DNA of 64,000 nucleotides, taken from positions 1-64,000 of the forward strand of contig JACJYO010000015.1 in assembly GCA_020636075.1 (NCBI GenBank), given 5' to 3'. The DNA comes from Lewinellaceae bacterium. GTDB lineage: Bacteria; Bacteroidota; Bacteroidia; Chitinophagales; Saprospiraceae. Positions 9,390 to 17,832 of the stretch are shown here, in pieces (position 1 is the first letter of the stretch; each line of letters starts with the position of its first letter). The notes below the pieces were generated by a model, which saw only the letters and a list, made by a program, of their open reading frames with translations, was not told the DNA's origin and ran no database searches. Made by a program: the position numbers and the translations under genes.

Positions 9390-9547
9390 TAACGCAAGTT
9401 GTGACCTATTAATTTAATTCGAGAAACTGCCGTTGGCGAGGACGCCAACGGCGGCATTTCGTTGAAAAGCGTGCACAAATCGCCATTGTTGGCGTCCTCG
9501 CCAACAATTTGCTTCATAAGGATATTGCATGGTCACAACTTAAGTTA
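9390..9547. mobile_element. MITE-like element with terminal inverted repeats, between divergent genes
   Basis: The 17-bp ends 9390-9406 and 9531-9547 match at 15 of 17 positions as inverted repeats. Inside are two smaller palindromes that are reverse complements of each other in the core GTTGGCGAGGACGCCAAC (9431-9450 and 9487-9508). There is no coding capacity. It fills the space between the divergent M20 and cyclase genes and ends 10 bp before the cyclase ATG. Confidence 0.6.
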
Positions 9548-9556
9548 CTTAAAACT

Positions 9557-10645
9557 ATGCAGAGCCTGCTTTCCAATAAACGCCGGACCCAAATCCAAAA
9601 ACTGTTTTGGATTACACTCTCCTGGACCATTGTTTCCATGTATCAATTTTTCAACGGGTACATCACGCTCACCGGAGCGAACTGCAATCTTGCCGGAGTC
9701 GATCCGTATTTGCATTTTAAAGGCAGCCTGCTGGTAGGGGTGCTGGCAGGCCTCACCGGTGGCAGCGCGATCATTTTTTTATGGGAAAACTGGCTGCGGA
9801 CCAAACCGTACGGCCAAACCCTGATCAACATGTTCCTGTCCTTTTCAGTGGTATACCTGATGGTATCCATCCCAACCGGCCTGTTTTTTCGCATCCACGA
9901 AAATGGATATTCCCTGACCGATTTAAAATTATGGCAAACCGTACTGCAGGATCACCTTCGACCAAATCAACTTTTCAGCTACTCATTCTGGCTTTTTGTA
10001 GTGCTGACAACGCTGGTTATTTTGTTGGTAAATGAAAAATACGGACCGGGAACTTTTCGCGCTTTTTTACTTGGAAAATATTTTCACCCCAAACGGGAAG
10101 AACGCATTTTCATGTTTCTGGACTTGCGCGCCTCTACCGCCATCACTGAAAAACTCGGCGATGAGCGCTATTTCAATTTTATCAATGACGTTTTTCGGAT
10201 AGCCACCCCCGCCATCCTTTATTCAAAAGGCGAAATTTACCAGTATGTCGGCGATGAAATTATTATCAGTTGGAAACCGGAGTTCGGTGCCCAAAACGCT
10301 AATTGCCTGAATTGTTTTTTTGAAATTCAAAAAGCGCTCCGGCAACGGCACACCTATTTTGAAACCCGGTACCAGGTACAACCCGAGTTTAAGGCCGGAC
10401 TGCACTTCGGCTTCGTCATCGCCGGGGAGGTAGGCGTGGTAAAACGCGATATTGCGTATTCGGGCGATGTGCTGAATACCACGGCGCGCATTCAGTCGAA
10501 ATGCAACGACCTCGGGGTAAATATCCTGGTATCCAAACTGCTGATCGACCAGATCAACCCGGAAAACAACGGCTACACGCCCAAGCCGATCGGCGATATG
10601 GAACTACGCGGCAAAGCGGAGAAAGTGGCGCTTTTTACGATTTGA
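9557..10645 (+). CDS. Membrane-bound class III adenylate/guanylate cyclase
   Basis: A 362-residue protein. Four hydrophobic stretches in the first ~165 residues (e.g. WITLSWTIVSMYQFF, SLLVGVLAGLTGGSAIIFLW, MFLSFSVVYLMVSIPTGLFF, SFWLFVVLTTLVILLV) anchor a C-terminal cyclase homology domain. The two metal-binding Asp are visible: Asp189 in FMFLDLRAST and Asp233 in YQYVGDEIIISW. The later block GEVGVVKRDIAYSGDVLNTTARIQ is the catalytic Asn-x-x-x-Arg region. It should make cAMP or cGMP from cytoplasmic NTP; specificity is uncertain. The frame extends to TTG 9509 inside the MITE, but ATG 9557 fits better. Related membrane cyclases are frequent in Saprospiraceae-like genomes. Confidence 0.87.
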   Translation: MQSLLSNKRRTQIQKLFWITLSWTIVSMYQFFNGYITLTGANCNLAGVDPYLHFKGSLLVGVLAGLTGGSAIIFLWENWLRTKPYGQTLINMFLSFSVVYLMVSIPTGLFFRIHENGYSLTDLKLWQTVLQDHLRPNQLFSYSFWLFVVLTTLVILLVNEKYGPGTFRAFLLGKYFHPKREERIFMFLDLRASTAITEKLGDERYFNFINDVFRIATPAILYSKGEIYQYVGDEIIISWKPEFGAQNANCLNCFFEIQKALRQRHTYFETRYQVQPEFKAGLHFGFVIAGEVGVVKRDIAYSGDVLNTTARIQSKCNDLGVNILVSKLLIDQINPENNGYTPKPIGDMELRGKAEKVALFTI

Positions 10646-10652
10646 TTTTATG

Positions 10653-10680
10653 CACCACGGAGACTTGGAGCACACGGAGT
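10653..10680 (+). repeat. Copy of a CCACGGAGAC-type intergenic repeat
   Basis: The motif CACCACGGAGAC followed by CACACGGAG shares its core with the inverted copies at 37459-37516 and the reverse copy at 49030-49055. It sits between the cyclase and WD40-caspase genes. Confidence 0.45.
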
Positions 10681-10747
10681 TTGACTGCCTTCGGCATTAT
10701 AATTGTTGACAGGAATAACATGCCCTACTTTCGAAAAAAATGTATTT

Positions 10748-13700
10748 ATGCGAATATCCGTCTTCCTCATTTCGCTCCTGACCTCCCCCCTGCTCCTGAG
10801 CCAAACACCCAACGTTGTAGTCCCAATTGGGCATACAAGCCTGGTTCTCTGCACGGCTATTTCTCCGGATGCCGAGGGAAAATTCATTTTGACCGGTGGT
10901 TATGAAGGTCTGGCAAAACTTTGGGACAAAAATGGCCATGAACTCCAAACATTCAAGGGGCATACCGGTGGAATTGAATCGGTAGCTTTCTCGCCCGACG
11001 GCCAGTATGTCCTGACGGGCAGTCAGGATGCGACCGCGCGGCTGTGGGCGCTGGACGGAACGGAACTGGCTGTTTTTAAAGATAAAACTATCGATCAGGA
11101 ATATTCAAGTGATGGAGCCACCTGGAATATAAATGTGGACATTATGTGCCTGGCTTTTTCGCCGGACGGAAAATTCATTTTGACTGGAAACCGAAGCGGA
11201 GCAGTCCGATTGTGGGACTTGAAAGGCAACGAACTCCAGTCATTTGGAAAATCAGAATTAGAATCTGTCGATGAGCAAAATTCCGGAGCATTTGCCGGAG
11301 ACAGAGCTGATCTGTTTGAAATTACTTTTCTGACGTTTCTGCCCGAAGCAAAACAAATTTTGGCGATCGACCACCTAAAAGCCAGGTGGTGGAATTTAAA
11401 TGGTGAAAAAGTTCGGGAAGTCGAGATATGCACCTTCGAAAATGTCTACAATACGGCAATTGCTTCATCCGATGGAAATACATTGCTGTGTTCCTGTAAG
11501 GATTCCTTGAGTTCGACTGATTTCCATACAGGTAAAAAAGTCACGTTAAGCGATTCTGCAGATTACAGTTTACTGGATTTTTCACCGGACGGAAAGCATT
11601 TTCTGACCTCTTCCATCGATAGTATAAGCCTTTGGAACCTGAAGGGCCAAAAAGTTCAATCTTTTTGTGGTTTCGGTAAATCGCAACATTCGAGTGCCTT
11701 CTCCGCGAACGGGCAATACCTGACAACGGTTTTATGTGCCGGCTCGGTGACTTTGTGGGATTTGGCCGGCCATAAATTAACAACACTCCAGGGCTATTCG
11801 AAGGAGAACTCCGTGGCCCTTTTTTCACCCGATGGGAAAAGCATTTTTTTAGGCGATGCTACTGAAACAGTACGCAAATGGGACTTGACCGGAAACAGAA
11901 TTTCAAGAATACCCGGAAAAGTGAACGACCCCTGGTCAATCGCCTTTTCGCCATCGGGTAACTTAACTGTAACCAACAGTAAAGACTCTGTAAGAATATT
12001 GAATGCCGACGGTTTGGAAACTGCCCGTTGGAGCACCGAGTACGAATACGTGGAAATGCTCGACCACGGGAGGCTCGTCCTGGCGTATGATCAAAATTGT
12101 GCGGGTAAATTGTGGGATTTGAATGGGAAGCCGGTCAGGCGGTTTTCAGATGACAATATCGAGGTCGATTCGCTGTGTTTTTGTAACGGCAAAGCGTTTT
12201 TTTTATCCGGAAGGGAAGGAGAAGTTGACAGGCTGAAAATGTGGGATTTCAACGGGAAACGCATCGCCGAAATGGCCGTTGATCAGCTCCCGGGCTACCT
12301 GGCGGGTAATCAACCAGATTGGAGATTGGGGCTCTCGCCGAATGTCGATTATTATGTTTCTGAAGGACGCTACCAGAACCTTAAAGACCCCGGTTTGGCC
12401 TCAAAACAACTAACAGGAAAGTACATCCCCTATATGCTTGGTTTTTCACCCGATGGGAAGCGCTTCCTGACGGTAATTCCGATCGGCGTACTCCAGGTTT
12501 GGGACGCAAAAGGCAATGAACTCTGGAGGAAAGAAAGCCACAATTGCTCTGTGAACTCCGCTGTTTTTTCGCCAGATGGCAACTATGTGCTGAGCGCCGG
12601 GTCTGATGACCACAGCCTCAAACTTTGGGATGCTTCAACAGGTGAAGAACTTGCCACAGTGGTGTTCATTGGTTCAGATGATTGGGTCGTCACAACTCCG
12701 AAAGGACTGTTTGACGCTTCCCCCAGTGCCATGCGGCTCATGCACTTTGTCGTTGGCCTGGAAGTGATCGAACTGGAACAACTCAAGGAACGCTATTACG
12801 AACCTGGCTTGCTCCAAAAAATGCTCGGAATCTCTTCGGAGCCGCTGCGCACGGTAACGGGTCTCGATACCATCGGGCTTTACCCGATCGTGCACCTGAA
12901 ATTAGATACCCTGCAAAACAAACTTCATATCAGGCTCAACCCACGTAGCGGCGGCGTGGGCAAGATTAGTGTTTTCGTGAATGGCAAGGAAGTTATGGAA
13001 GACGCCAACCCCGTTAGCGGCTATACAAAAACGCGTGATACCGTCGCCAATATTGACTTGGAGAAATACGCCCGCTATTTCCTTTTTGACAGCCTGAATG
13101 AAGTCGCTGTGCGGGCATACAATGCTGAAGGTTGGCTAAAAAGTGCACCAAAAAATGTGGTTTACCGCCCAACTTTTGCCCGTTCAAGTAATGTTGACAG
13201 AAACATACCAACCACCAAGACCCGTTCGCTCAAACGAAAGCCAACACTGCACGCCATCGTGGTAGGCACGGCCAACTACGCCGGAGAAGAGCTTGACCTG
13301 AAGTACGCTGCCAAAGATGCCCGGGACATAGCATCGGCTATACGGCAGATCGGGAATCAGTTGTTTGAAGATGGCGTTTATGTTCAGCTGCTCAGCACCG
13401 ACAGCCTTGACCAAACGTCCCTGCCCACGAAAAACAATATTCACAAGGCTTTTGAACAGGTGAAAACCCGGGCCAAGGCCGAGGATATCCTGGTCGTGTA
13501 CTTTTCCGGTCACGGCCTGAGTTATGGCGATGCGGATCAGGCTTTGTTTTACTACCTCACCCAGAGCATGGCCAACGAGAACCTCAGCGATGCGGGTCTG
13601 CGCGCCAGCCGCACCATTTCCAGCGCTGAACTCACGCGTTGGATCAACGACATTCCCGCCCTCAAACAAGTGCTCATCCTCGATGCCTGCAACTCCGGCC

Positions 13701-14401
13701 GGGTCGTCGAGAACCTGAGCATGGGAAGAAAAAGCGTGAACTCCTCCCAAATCCGTGCACTCGACCGTATGAAAGACCGCACCGGTATGTTTGTGCTCAC
13801 GGGAAGTGCTGCCGACAAAGTCAGTTATGAAGCGGGCCAATACGGGCAGGGTTTGCTCACATACAGCCTCTTGCAGGGTATGAAAGGCTTGGCACTCACA
13901 GCGGACAAACGCGTAGATGTCAGCACACTGTTCGAACATGCGCGTGACCAGGTGCCCCTATTGGCTAAAGGGATAGGCGGTGTGCAGACCCCTATGCTGA
14001 CCGGGCCGCAGGGCGGCAGTTTTGATATTGGTGTAGTCAATGAAAATGTAGAAATTCCTCTGGCAGAAGTCAAGCCTGTTTTCATCCGAAATAACTTCCA
14101 GGATGCCGAAGATTTTGGCGATCCCTTAGACCTGACAGCAGCACTGGATGACTATTTTCGGAAAATAACCCTGCATGGAGCCCAATCGAACATCATCTAC
14201 GTAGACGTAGCCGAATATGAAAACGCCTATTCGATTAAAGGACTCTACACGATCACCGGAGAAAATGTGGCCCTCAAAGGCCGCTTATTTAAAGGTAAAT
14301 CGCCGATCGGTAAAGCATTTGATCTTTCTGGCAAAAAAGATGCGTTGACGGCACTGGCTGAGGAAATTATCGAGGCCGTGTCGAAGATGCTCTATGATTG
14401 A
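10748..14401 (+). CDS. Exported WD40-repeat / caspase-like (C14) peptidase fusion
   Basis: With ATG 10748 the protein has 1217 residues and a signal peptide (MRISVFLISLLTSPLLLSQ). About twelve WD units follow (LAKLWDKNG, ARLWALDG, VRLWDLKG and so on, to about residue 640), enough for one large or two propellers. A linker region with beta-strands leads to a caspase/metacaspase domain, residues about 832-1096. The catalytic dyad is visible: His922 in VYFSGHG and Cys981 in LILDACNSG. About 120 residues follow, of unknown fold. The signal peptide points to the periplasm or surface, unlike eukaryotic caspases. No T9SS tail is seen. Substrate and trigger are unknown; roles in signalling, stress death or defence are only guesses. 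The preceding cyclase is codirectional, 102 bp away. Confidence 0.87.
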   Translation: MRISVFLISLLTSPLLLSQTPNVVVPIGHTSLVLCTAISPDAEGKFILTGGYEGLAKLWDKNGHELQTFKGHTGGIESVAFSPDGQYVLTGSQDATARLWALDGTELAVFKDKTIDQEYSSDGATWNINVDIMCLAFSPDGKFILTGNRSGAVRLWDLKGNELQSFGKSELESVDEQNSGAFAGDRADLFEITFLTFLPEAKQILAIDHLKARWWNLNGEKVREVEICTFENVYNTAIASSDGNTLLCSCKDSLSSTDFHTGKKVTLSDSADYSLLDFSPDGKHFLTSSIDSISLWNLKGQKVQSFCGFGKSQHSSAFSANGQYLTTVLCAGSVTLWDLAGHKLTTLQGYSKENSVALFSPDGKSIFLGDATETVRKWDLTGNRISRIPGKVNDPWSIAFSPSGNLTVTNSKDSVRILNADGLETARWSTEYEYVEMLDHGRLVLAYDQNCAGKLWDLNGKPVRRFSDDNIEVDSLCFCNGKAFFLSGREGEVDRLKMWDFNGKRIAEMAVDQLPGYLAGNQPDWRLGLSPNVDYYVSEGRYQNLKDPGLASKQLTGKYIPYMLGFSPDGKRFLTVIPIGVLQVWDAKGNELWRKESHNCSVNSAVFSPDGNYVLSAGSDDHSLKLWDASTGEELATVVFIGSDDWVVTTPKGLFDASPSAMRLMHFVVGLEVIELEQLKERYYEPGLLQKMLGISSEPLRTVTGLDTIGLYPIVHLKLDTLQNKLHIRLNPRSGGVGKISVFVNGKEVMEDANPVSGYTKTRDTVANIDLEKYARYFLFDSLNEVAVRAYNAEGWLKSAPKNVVYRPTFARSSNVDRNIPTTKTRSLKRKPTLHAIVVGTANYAGEELDLKYAAKDARDIASAIRQIGNQLFEDGVYVQLLSTDSLDQTSLPTKNNIHKAFEQVKTRAKAEDILVVYFSGHGLSYGDADQALFYYLTQSMANENLSDAGLRASRTISSAELTRWINDIPALKQVLILDACNSGRVVENLSMGRKSVNSSQIRALDRMKDRTGMFVLTGSAADKVSYEAGQYGQGLLTYSLLQGMKGLALTADKRVDVSTLFEHARDQVPLLAKGIGGVQTPMLTGPQGGSFDIGVVNENVEIPLAEVKPVFIRNNFQDAEDFGDPLDLTAALDDYFRKITLHGAQSNIIYVDVAEYENAYSIKGLYTITGENVALKGRLFKGKSPIGKAFDLSGKKDALTALAEEIIEAVSKMLYD

Positions 14402-14456
14402 TGCGTTAAGCGTGTTAATATGTGTTTGATTGAAGGTCAATTGAATCTAAAGTCCC

Positions 14457-14620
14457 TAGAACCCATCTCAAAACTGGCGCTGGTGCTGAAACGGATGGCT
14501 GAAGGATGAAGACAAGGCAATTTTTTGCAGGCATAGTGGTGCTATGGTAAAAAAAATTGAGGCAGTATTCGGCCTTCAGACGCTGTTTCAGCCCGGCAGG
14601 TAGTTTTGAGATGGGTTCTA
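14457..14620. mobile_element. 164-bp MITE-like inverted-repeat element
   Basis: The ends TAGAACCCATCTCAAAACT (from 14457) and its exact reverse complement (ending 14620) extend as an imperfect inverted repeat for about 48 bp, sharing CTGAAAC and CTGAAGG blocks. No gene is present. The open frame across it (14415-14726 minus) is a by-product of the repeat. A clear target duplication is not visible. It occupies most of the 427-bp gap between the caspase and peptidoglycan-binding genes. Confidence 0.7.
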
Positions 14621-14828
14621 ATTCCTTAGGTAATTTCCAATAGAGGTAGATGCAAAATTGACTCCAGGTAATGTTCTCCAACGCTTTTGCGCAAATCCGG
14701 GTTTTTCGATGTCCGGCGGCAGGCACGGTTCAAAAAAATCACAACCCCTTGCCGCTAAACTCCCGCCAATCCTATACCTTAAGCCCAATAAACCGCGCGC
14801 TATTTTCTAACCTTTTGATTTCCCAACT

Positions 14829-16076
14829 ATGGCAACCATTCTGAAAATTGGAAACGTCGATGAAAATGCCCTGCCAGCCGACAGGCACAAATTTCTGGAG
14901 CTCTACCACGCCGGCATGGCGCCCGGCCTGCAAAGCAAACTGATGTTTCGCGACGAGGCTACCTGGCGCAGTTTCGAGCCGGTACCCGGCCGAAAGATCA
15001 AAGAGCTGCAACTGTTCCTGAAAAAAACCGGCTTCATGCCGAAGGCCGCCGTAGATGGGGTGTTTGGCTATGCCACACAGGCAGCCACACGCTTGTTCCA
15101 GGAATATATCCGCAGTGTGGATGGCCAAAAAGATATCGGTACGCCGGATGGTGTAGTTGGGCCGTTGACCTGGAGTTTTGTCGATGCCTGGCAAAAGGAC
15201 AAGGCCCGAAAAAAATCCTATGTATGCGATTGGGGCAGCACCAACTACCGAAAATCAACGCCGGAGTTTAGAAAATGGACCAAGCTGCTAAGTGCCGCAA
15301 AAAAGCATTTTTCAAAAATAAAAAACGAGCACCCTATTCTCCAACTTGTCGAGCAGTTTGACCGGCCCACCGATACCCAAAAAGTTTCCGAGTGGGATAC
15401 CCGCAGCAAAACGATCCACCTCATCGGTATCCGCTGCGGCGAAGACGAGCGCATTTCCGGTACCCGCCGCGAAAACAACGACCTGTTTGTCCTGCTCATC
15501 AACGGCCAGGTGTTCAAGTTTTGGGGCTCCACCGACCCAAGCCCGAACATGGCCGACCGGGCCGATCTGCCTTTCCTCGTCGAAAGCCAGCACGAATACC
15601 GCTTTGGCTGGCACAAACTCAGCCATGCCACCAAAATTTACCAGGCGCTGCGCCCTGCCGGCCCCGGCGTACTGGTGTTCCGCGACAAAGATTTTGACCG
15701 CTCGCTCACAACAGCCGACGTAAAACGCGGGCTCGACCCATCGCCCAATACCACCATCAACATCCACTGGTCGGGCATCGGCACCACCAATTTTTCGGCA
15801 GGCTGCCAGGTGATCGCCGGCAATGCGTACATCAACCCCGACGGCAAACTCATCGATTGCTCGCATTTTGCCGCCCGCAACCAGAACGACCTGCTCACCC
15901 GCAGAACACGGGGCGCCTACAACGTGTTCACCGATCTCATCCTGACCTATGCGCCGCCCGGCGTGCAAACCATACGCTACATGCTGGGGCGCGATGAAAC
16001 GTTCCAAAATTTCAAGGGCTGGGATGAAAGCTTCATCGCCGAAGATGTGAAGCAACTTCGGAAAGGCGGCTTTTGA
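14829..16076 (+). CDS. Peptidoglycan-binding protein with L,D-transpeptidase-like C-terminal domain
   Basis: A 415-residue protein. Residues about 56-125 (KIKELQLFLKKTGF, AVDGVFGYATQAATRLFQEY, DGVVGPLTW) are a PG_binding_1 module. The C-terminal half contains H313-W-S-G ... S323-A-G-C326, close to the His and Ser-x-Gly-Cys pair of YkuD-type L,D-transpeptidases, with NDLFVLLINGQVFKFWGSTDPSP as a preceding strand pair. This suggests a cysteine peptidase or transpeptidase acting on peptidoglycan stems. No signal peptide is visible at the N-terminus, so export by a non-Sec route or a phage/toxin-like lytic use is possible. No partner genes are nearby. The catalytic assignment is inferred from motif spacing only. 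Confidence 0.72.
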   Translation: MATILKIGNVDENALPADRHKFLELYHAGMAPGLQSKLMFRDEATWRSFEPVPGRKIKELQLFLKKTGFMPKAAVDGVFGYATQAATRLFQEYIRSVDGQKDIGTPDGVVGPLTWSFVDAWQKDKARKKSYVCDWGSTNYRKSTPEFRKWTKLLSAAKKHFSKIKNEHPILQLVEQFDRPTDTQKVSEWDTRSKTIHLIGIRCGEDERISGTRRENNDLFVLLINGQVFKFWGSTDPSPNMADRADLPFLVESQHEYRFGWHKLSHATKIYQALRPAGPGVLVFRDKDFDRSLTTADVKRGLDPSPNTTINIHWSGIGTTNFSAGCQVIAGNAYINPDGKLIDCSHFAARNQNDLLTRRTRGAYNVFTDLILTYAPPGVQTIRYMLGRDETFQNFKGWDESFIAEDVKQLRKGGF

Positions 16077-16151
16077 CCGAACCTGCAATCCGCCATTTTG
16101 AAAAAACAGCGATCATTTAATTTGCCGGAAGCCATCGGCATACCAACAAGC

Positions 16152-17645
16152 ATGAAAAAACTTCAATTCCCGACTGCCCATACCGTACTGCTCCTCATCG
16201 CAGCCCTCGTTGCCGGCCTGACCTGGATTATCCCGGCCGGGCAGTTTGACCGCCTGAGCTACAACAAGGATCAAAAGCAATTCGTGCGTAGTCATGTCGG
16301 CCAGGACAGTATTTTCCCCGCCGAACAAGCCACGCTCGACCGGCTGGGCATCAAGGTCCCCCTGGAAAAGTTCACCAACAGCGACATCTGGAAGCCCGTG
16401 GCTATCCCAGGCACCTACCAAAAACTGGATAGCAAACCACAGGGATTTATGGCCTTCCTGCAATCGCCGCTGCGCGGCATCATGGAGGCGATCGACGTGA
16501 TTTTGTTCGTGCTGATCATCGGCGGTTTCATCGGCGTGGTGTACCACACCGGCGCGTTCGATGCCGGCGTTGCCTGGCTGGCCCGCACCCTGAAGGGGCG
16601 TGAGTCGCTGCTCATCGTGATCATCACCTGCCTGATCGCTGCCGGCGGTACCACCTTCGGGCTGGCGGAAGAAACCATTGCGTTTTACCCCATCCTGGTG
16701 CCGGTTTTTCTGGCGGCGGGCTACGACGCCATGGTAGCCCTGGCAGCTATTTACATCGGCTCCTCCCTGGGCACGATGGCCTCAACGGTCAATCCCTTCA
16801 GTGTGATCATCGCCTCCGATACCGCAGGCACCAACTGGGTCAACGGCATCGAAGGCCGCGCATTCATGCTGGGCGCCGGTTTGCTGCTTTGCCTGTGGTA
16901 CATTATCCGCTACGCGGAACGGGTGAAAAAAGACCCGTCGAAATCGCTGATCTACGATCAAAAAGAACAGATCGAAGCGCTCTTTTTACACACGAAAACC
17001 GATAAGCCACCGGCCTTTACCCCCTCAATCCGGCTCACGCTCTTCGTATTTATTTCCTGCTTTGTGGTGATGATCTACGGCGTTTCGCGACTGGAATGGT
17101 GGTTTCTGGAAATGACTACGGTGTTTTTTGCCGGATCGCTGTTGATCGCGCTGATTGCCCGTATCCGGGAAAAAGCCTTTGTGGAGGCTTTCGTCAAAGG
17201 CGCGAATGACCTGTTGGGGGTAGCGCTCATCATCGGCATTGCGCGCGGTGTGACAGTGTTGATGGAAAACGGCCTCATCAGCGACACCCTGCTGTACTAC
17301 TCCAGTAATGCCGTGCAGGGCATGGGCAAAGGCTTGTTTATCAACGTGATGATGCTGTTATACGCCGGCCTGTCGTTTTTTGTGCCTTCCTCTTCCGGTA
17401 TGGCGGTGCTCACCATGCCCATCATGGCGCCACTGGCCGACGTGGTTGGTATCGGCCGCGAAATGGTGGTGAGCGCCTATTCCTACGGGCAGGGTTTGTT
17501 TGCCTTTATCAACCCGACCAGCCTCATCCTGGCCTCGCTGGCGATGGTGCAAGTGGGTTTTGACAAATGGATGCGGTTTATCACCCCGCTGCTATTGATG
17601 CTGCTGGTACTGTCTTTGGCGGTGCTGACGGTGGGGGTGTTGTGA
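16152..17645 (+). CDS. YfcC/DcuC-type membrane transporter
   Basis: A 497-residue inner-membrane protein with about 12 hydrophobic segments. Signatures of the C4-dicarboxylate anaerobic carrier-like family (PF03606; YfcC/arginine-ornithine antiporter-like) are clear: the start FPTAHTVLLLIAALVAGLTWIIPAGQFDR, GGTTFGLAEETIAFYPILVP, GSSLGTMASTVNPFSVIIAS and FVPSSSGMAVLTMPIMAPLADV. Substrate is uncertain (dicarboxylate, basic amino acid or peptide). A TTG-started frame from 16098 is possible, but ATG 16152 begins at the conserved region. It starts 75 bp after the L,D-transpeptidase-like gene and ends before a strong terminator at 17744-17778. Confidence 0.88.
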   Translation: MKKLQFPTAHTVLLLIAALVAGLTWIIPAGQFDRLSYNKDQKQFVRSHVGQDSIFPAEQATLDRLGIKVPLEKFTNSDIWKPVAIPGTYQKLDSKPQGFMAFLQSPLRGIMEAIDVILFVLIIGGFIGVVYHTGAFDAGVAWLARTLKGRESLLIVIITCLIAAGGTTFGLAEETIAFYPILVPVFLAAGYDAMVALAAIYIGSSLGTMASTVNPFSVIIASDTAGTNWVNGIEGRAFMLGAGLLLCLWYIIRYAERVKKDPSKSLIYDQKEQIEALFLHTKTDKPPAFTPSIRLTLFVFISCFVVMIYGVSRLEWWFLEMTTVFFAGSLLIALIARIREKAFVEAFVKGANDLLGVALIIGIARGVTVLMENGLISDTLLYYSSNAVQGMGKGLFINVMMLLYAGLSFFVPSSSGMAVLTMPIMAPLADVVGIGREMVVSAYSYGQGLFAFINPTSLILASLAMVQVGFDKWMRFITPLLLMLLVLSLAVLTVGVL

Positions 17646-17683
17646 TTTTTTTGGGGACGACTCGCCCTGCGACTTTTGTGACG

Positions 17684-17716
17684 ACTCGTCCTACGACTTA
17701 AAGTCGTAGGACGAGT
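17684..17716. repeat. Perfect 16-bp inverted repeat, ACTCGTCC family
   Basis: Two 16-bp arms (17684-17699, 17701-17716) around one A. The same element, differing only in the centre base, is at 48989-49021. A degenerate half copy lies 24 bp upstream (17656-17675). Confidence 0.65.
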
Positions 17717-17743
17717 AAAAACTACCGACAACGCAATAAAAAT

Positions 17744-17778
17744 GCGCGGCGGCAAACCGTTCCAGTTTGCCGCCGCGC
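17744..17778. terminator. Strong bidirectional terminator between convergent genes
   Basis: A 14-bp GC-rich stem (17744-17757 with 17765-17778), 7-nt loop CGTTCCA. It is followed by CTGCTTTTTA on the plus strand and ATTTTTATT on the minus strand. It serves the transporter on the plus strand and the amylase on the minus strand. Confidence 0.8.
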
Positions 17779-17805
17779 CTGCTTTTTAGGTGCATTTTTT
17801 ACCTG

Positions 17806-17832
17806 TTAGCGCGAACCAGCGGTTCGCGTTAC
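17806..17832 (-). repeat. REP-like hairpin encoding the amylase C-terminus
   Basis: On the minus strand GTAA is followed by stem CGCGAACC, loop GCT and its complement, then CTAAC. It is translated V-T-R-T-A-G-S-R then TAA, so both the last eight residues and the stop of the amylase gene come from the repeat. Confidence 0.75.

Noticed and set aside
14415..14726. 103-codon frame over the MITE-like element
   Set aside because: It is the inverted repeat read as protein, with no independent support.
16098..16151. TTG start for the YfcC-type transporter
   Set aside because: The extra residues are not hydrophobic or conserved; ATG 16152 precedes the first helix.
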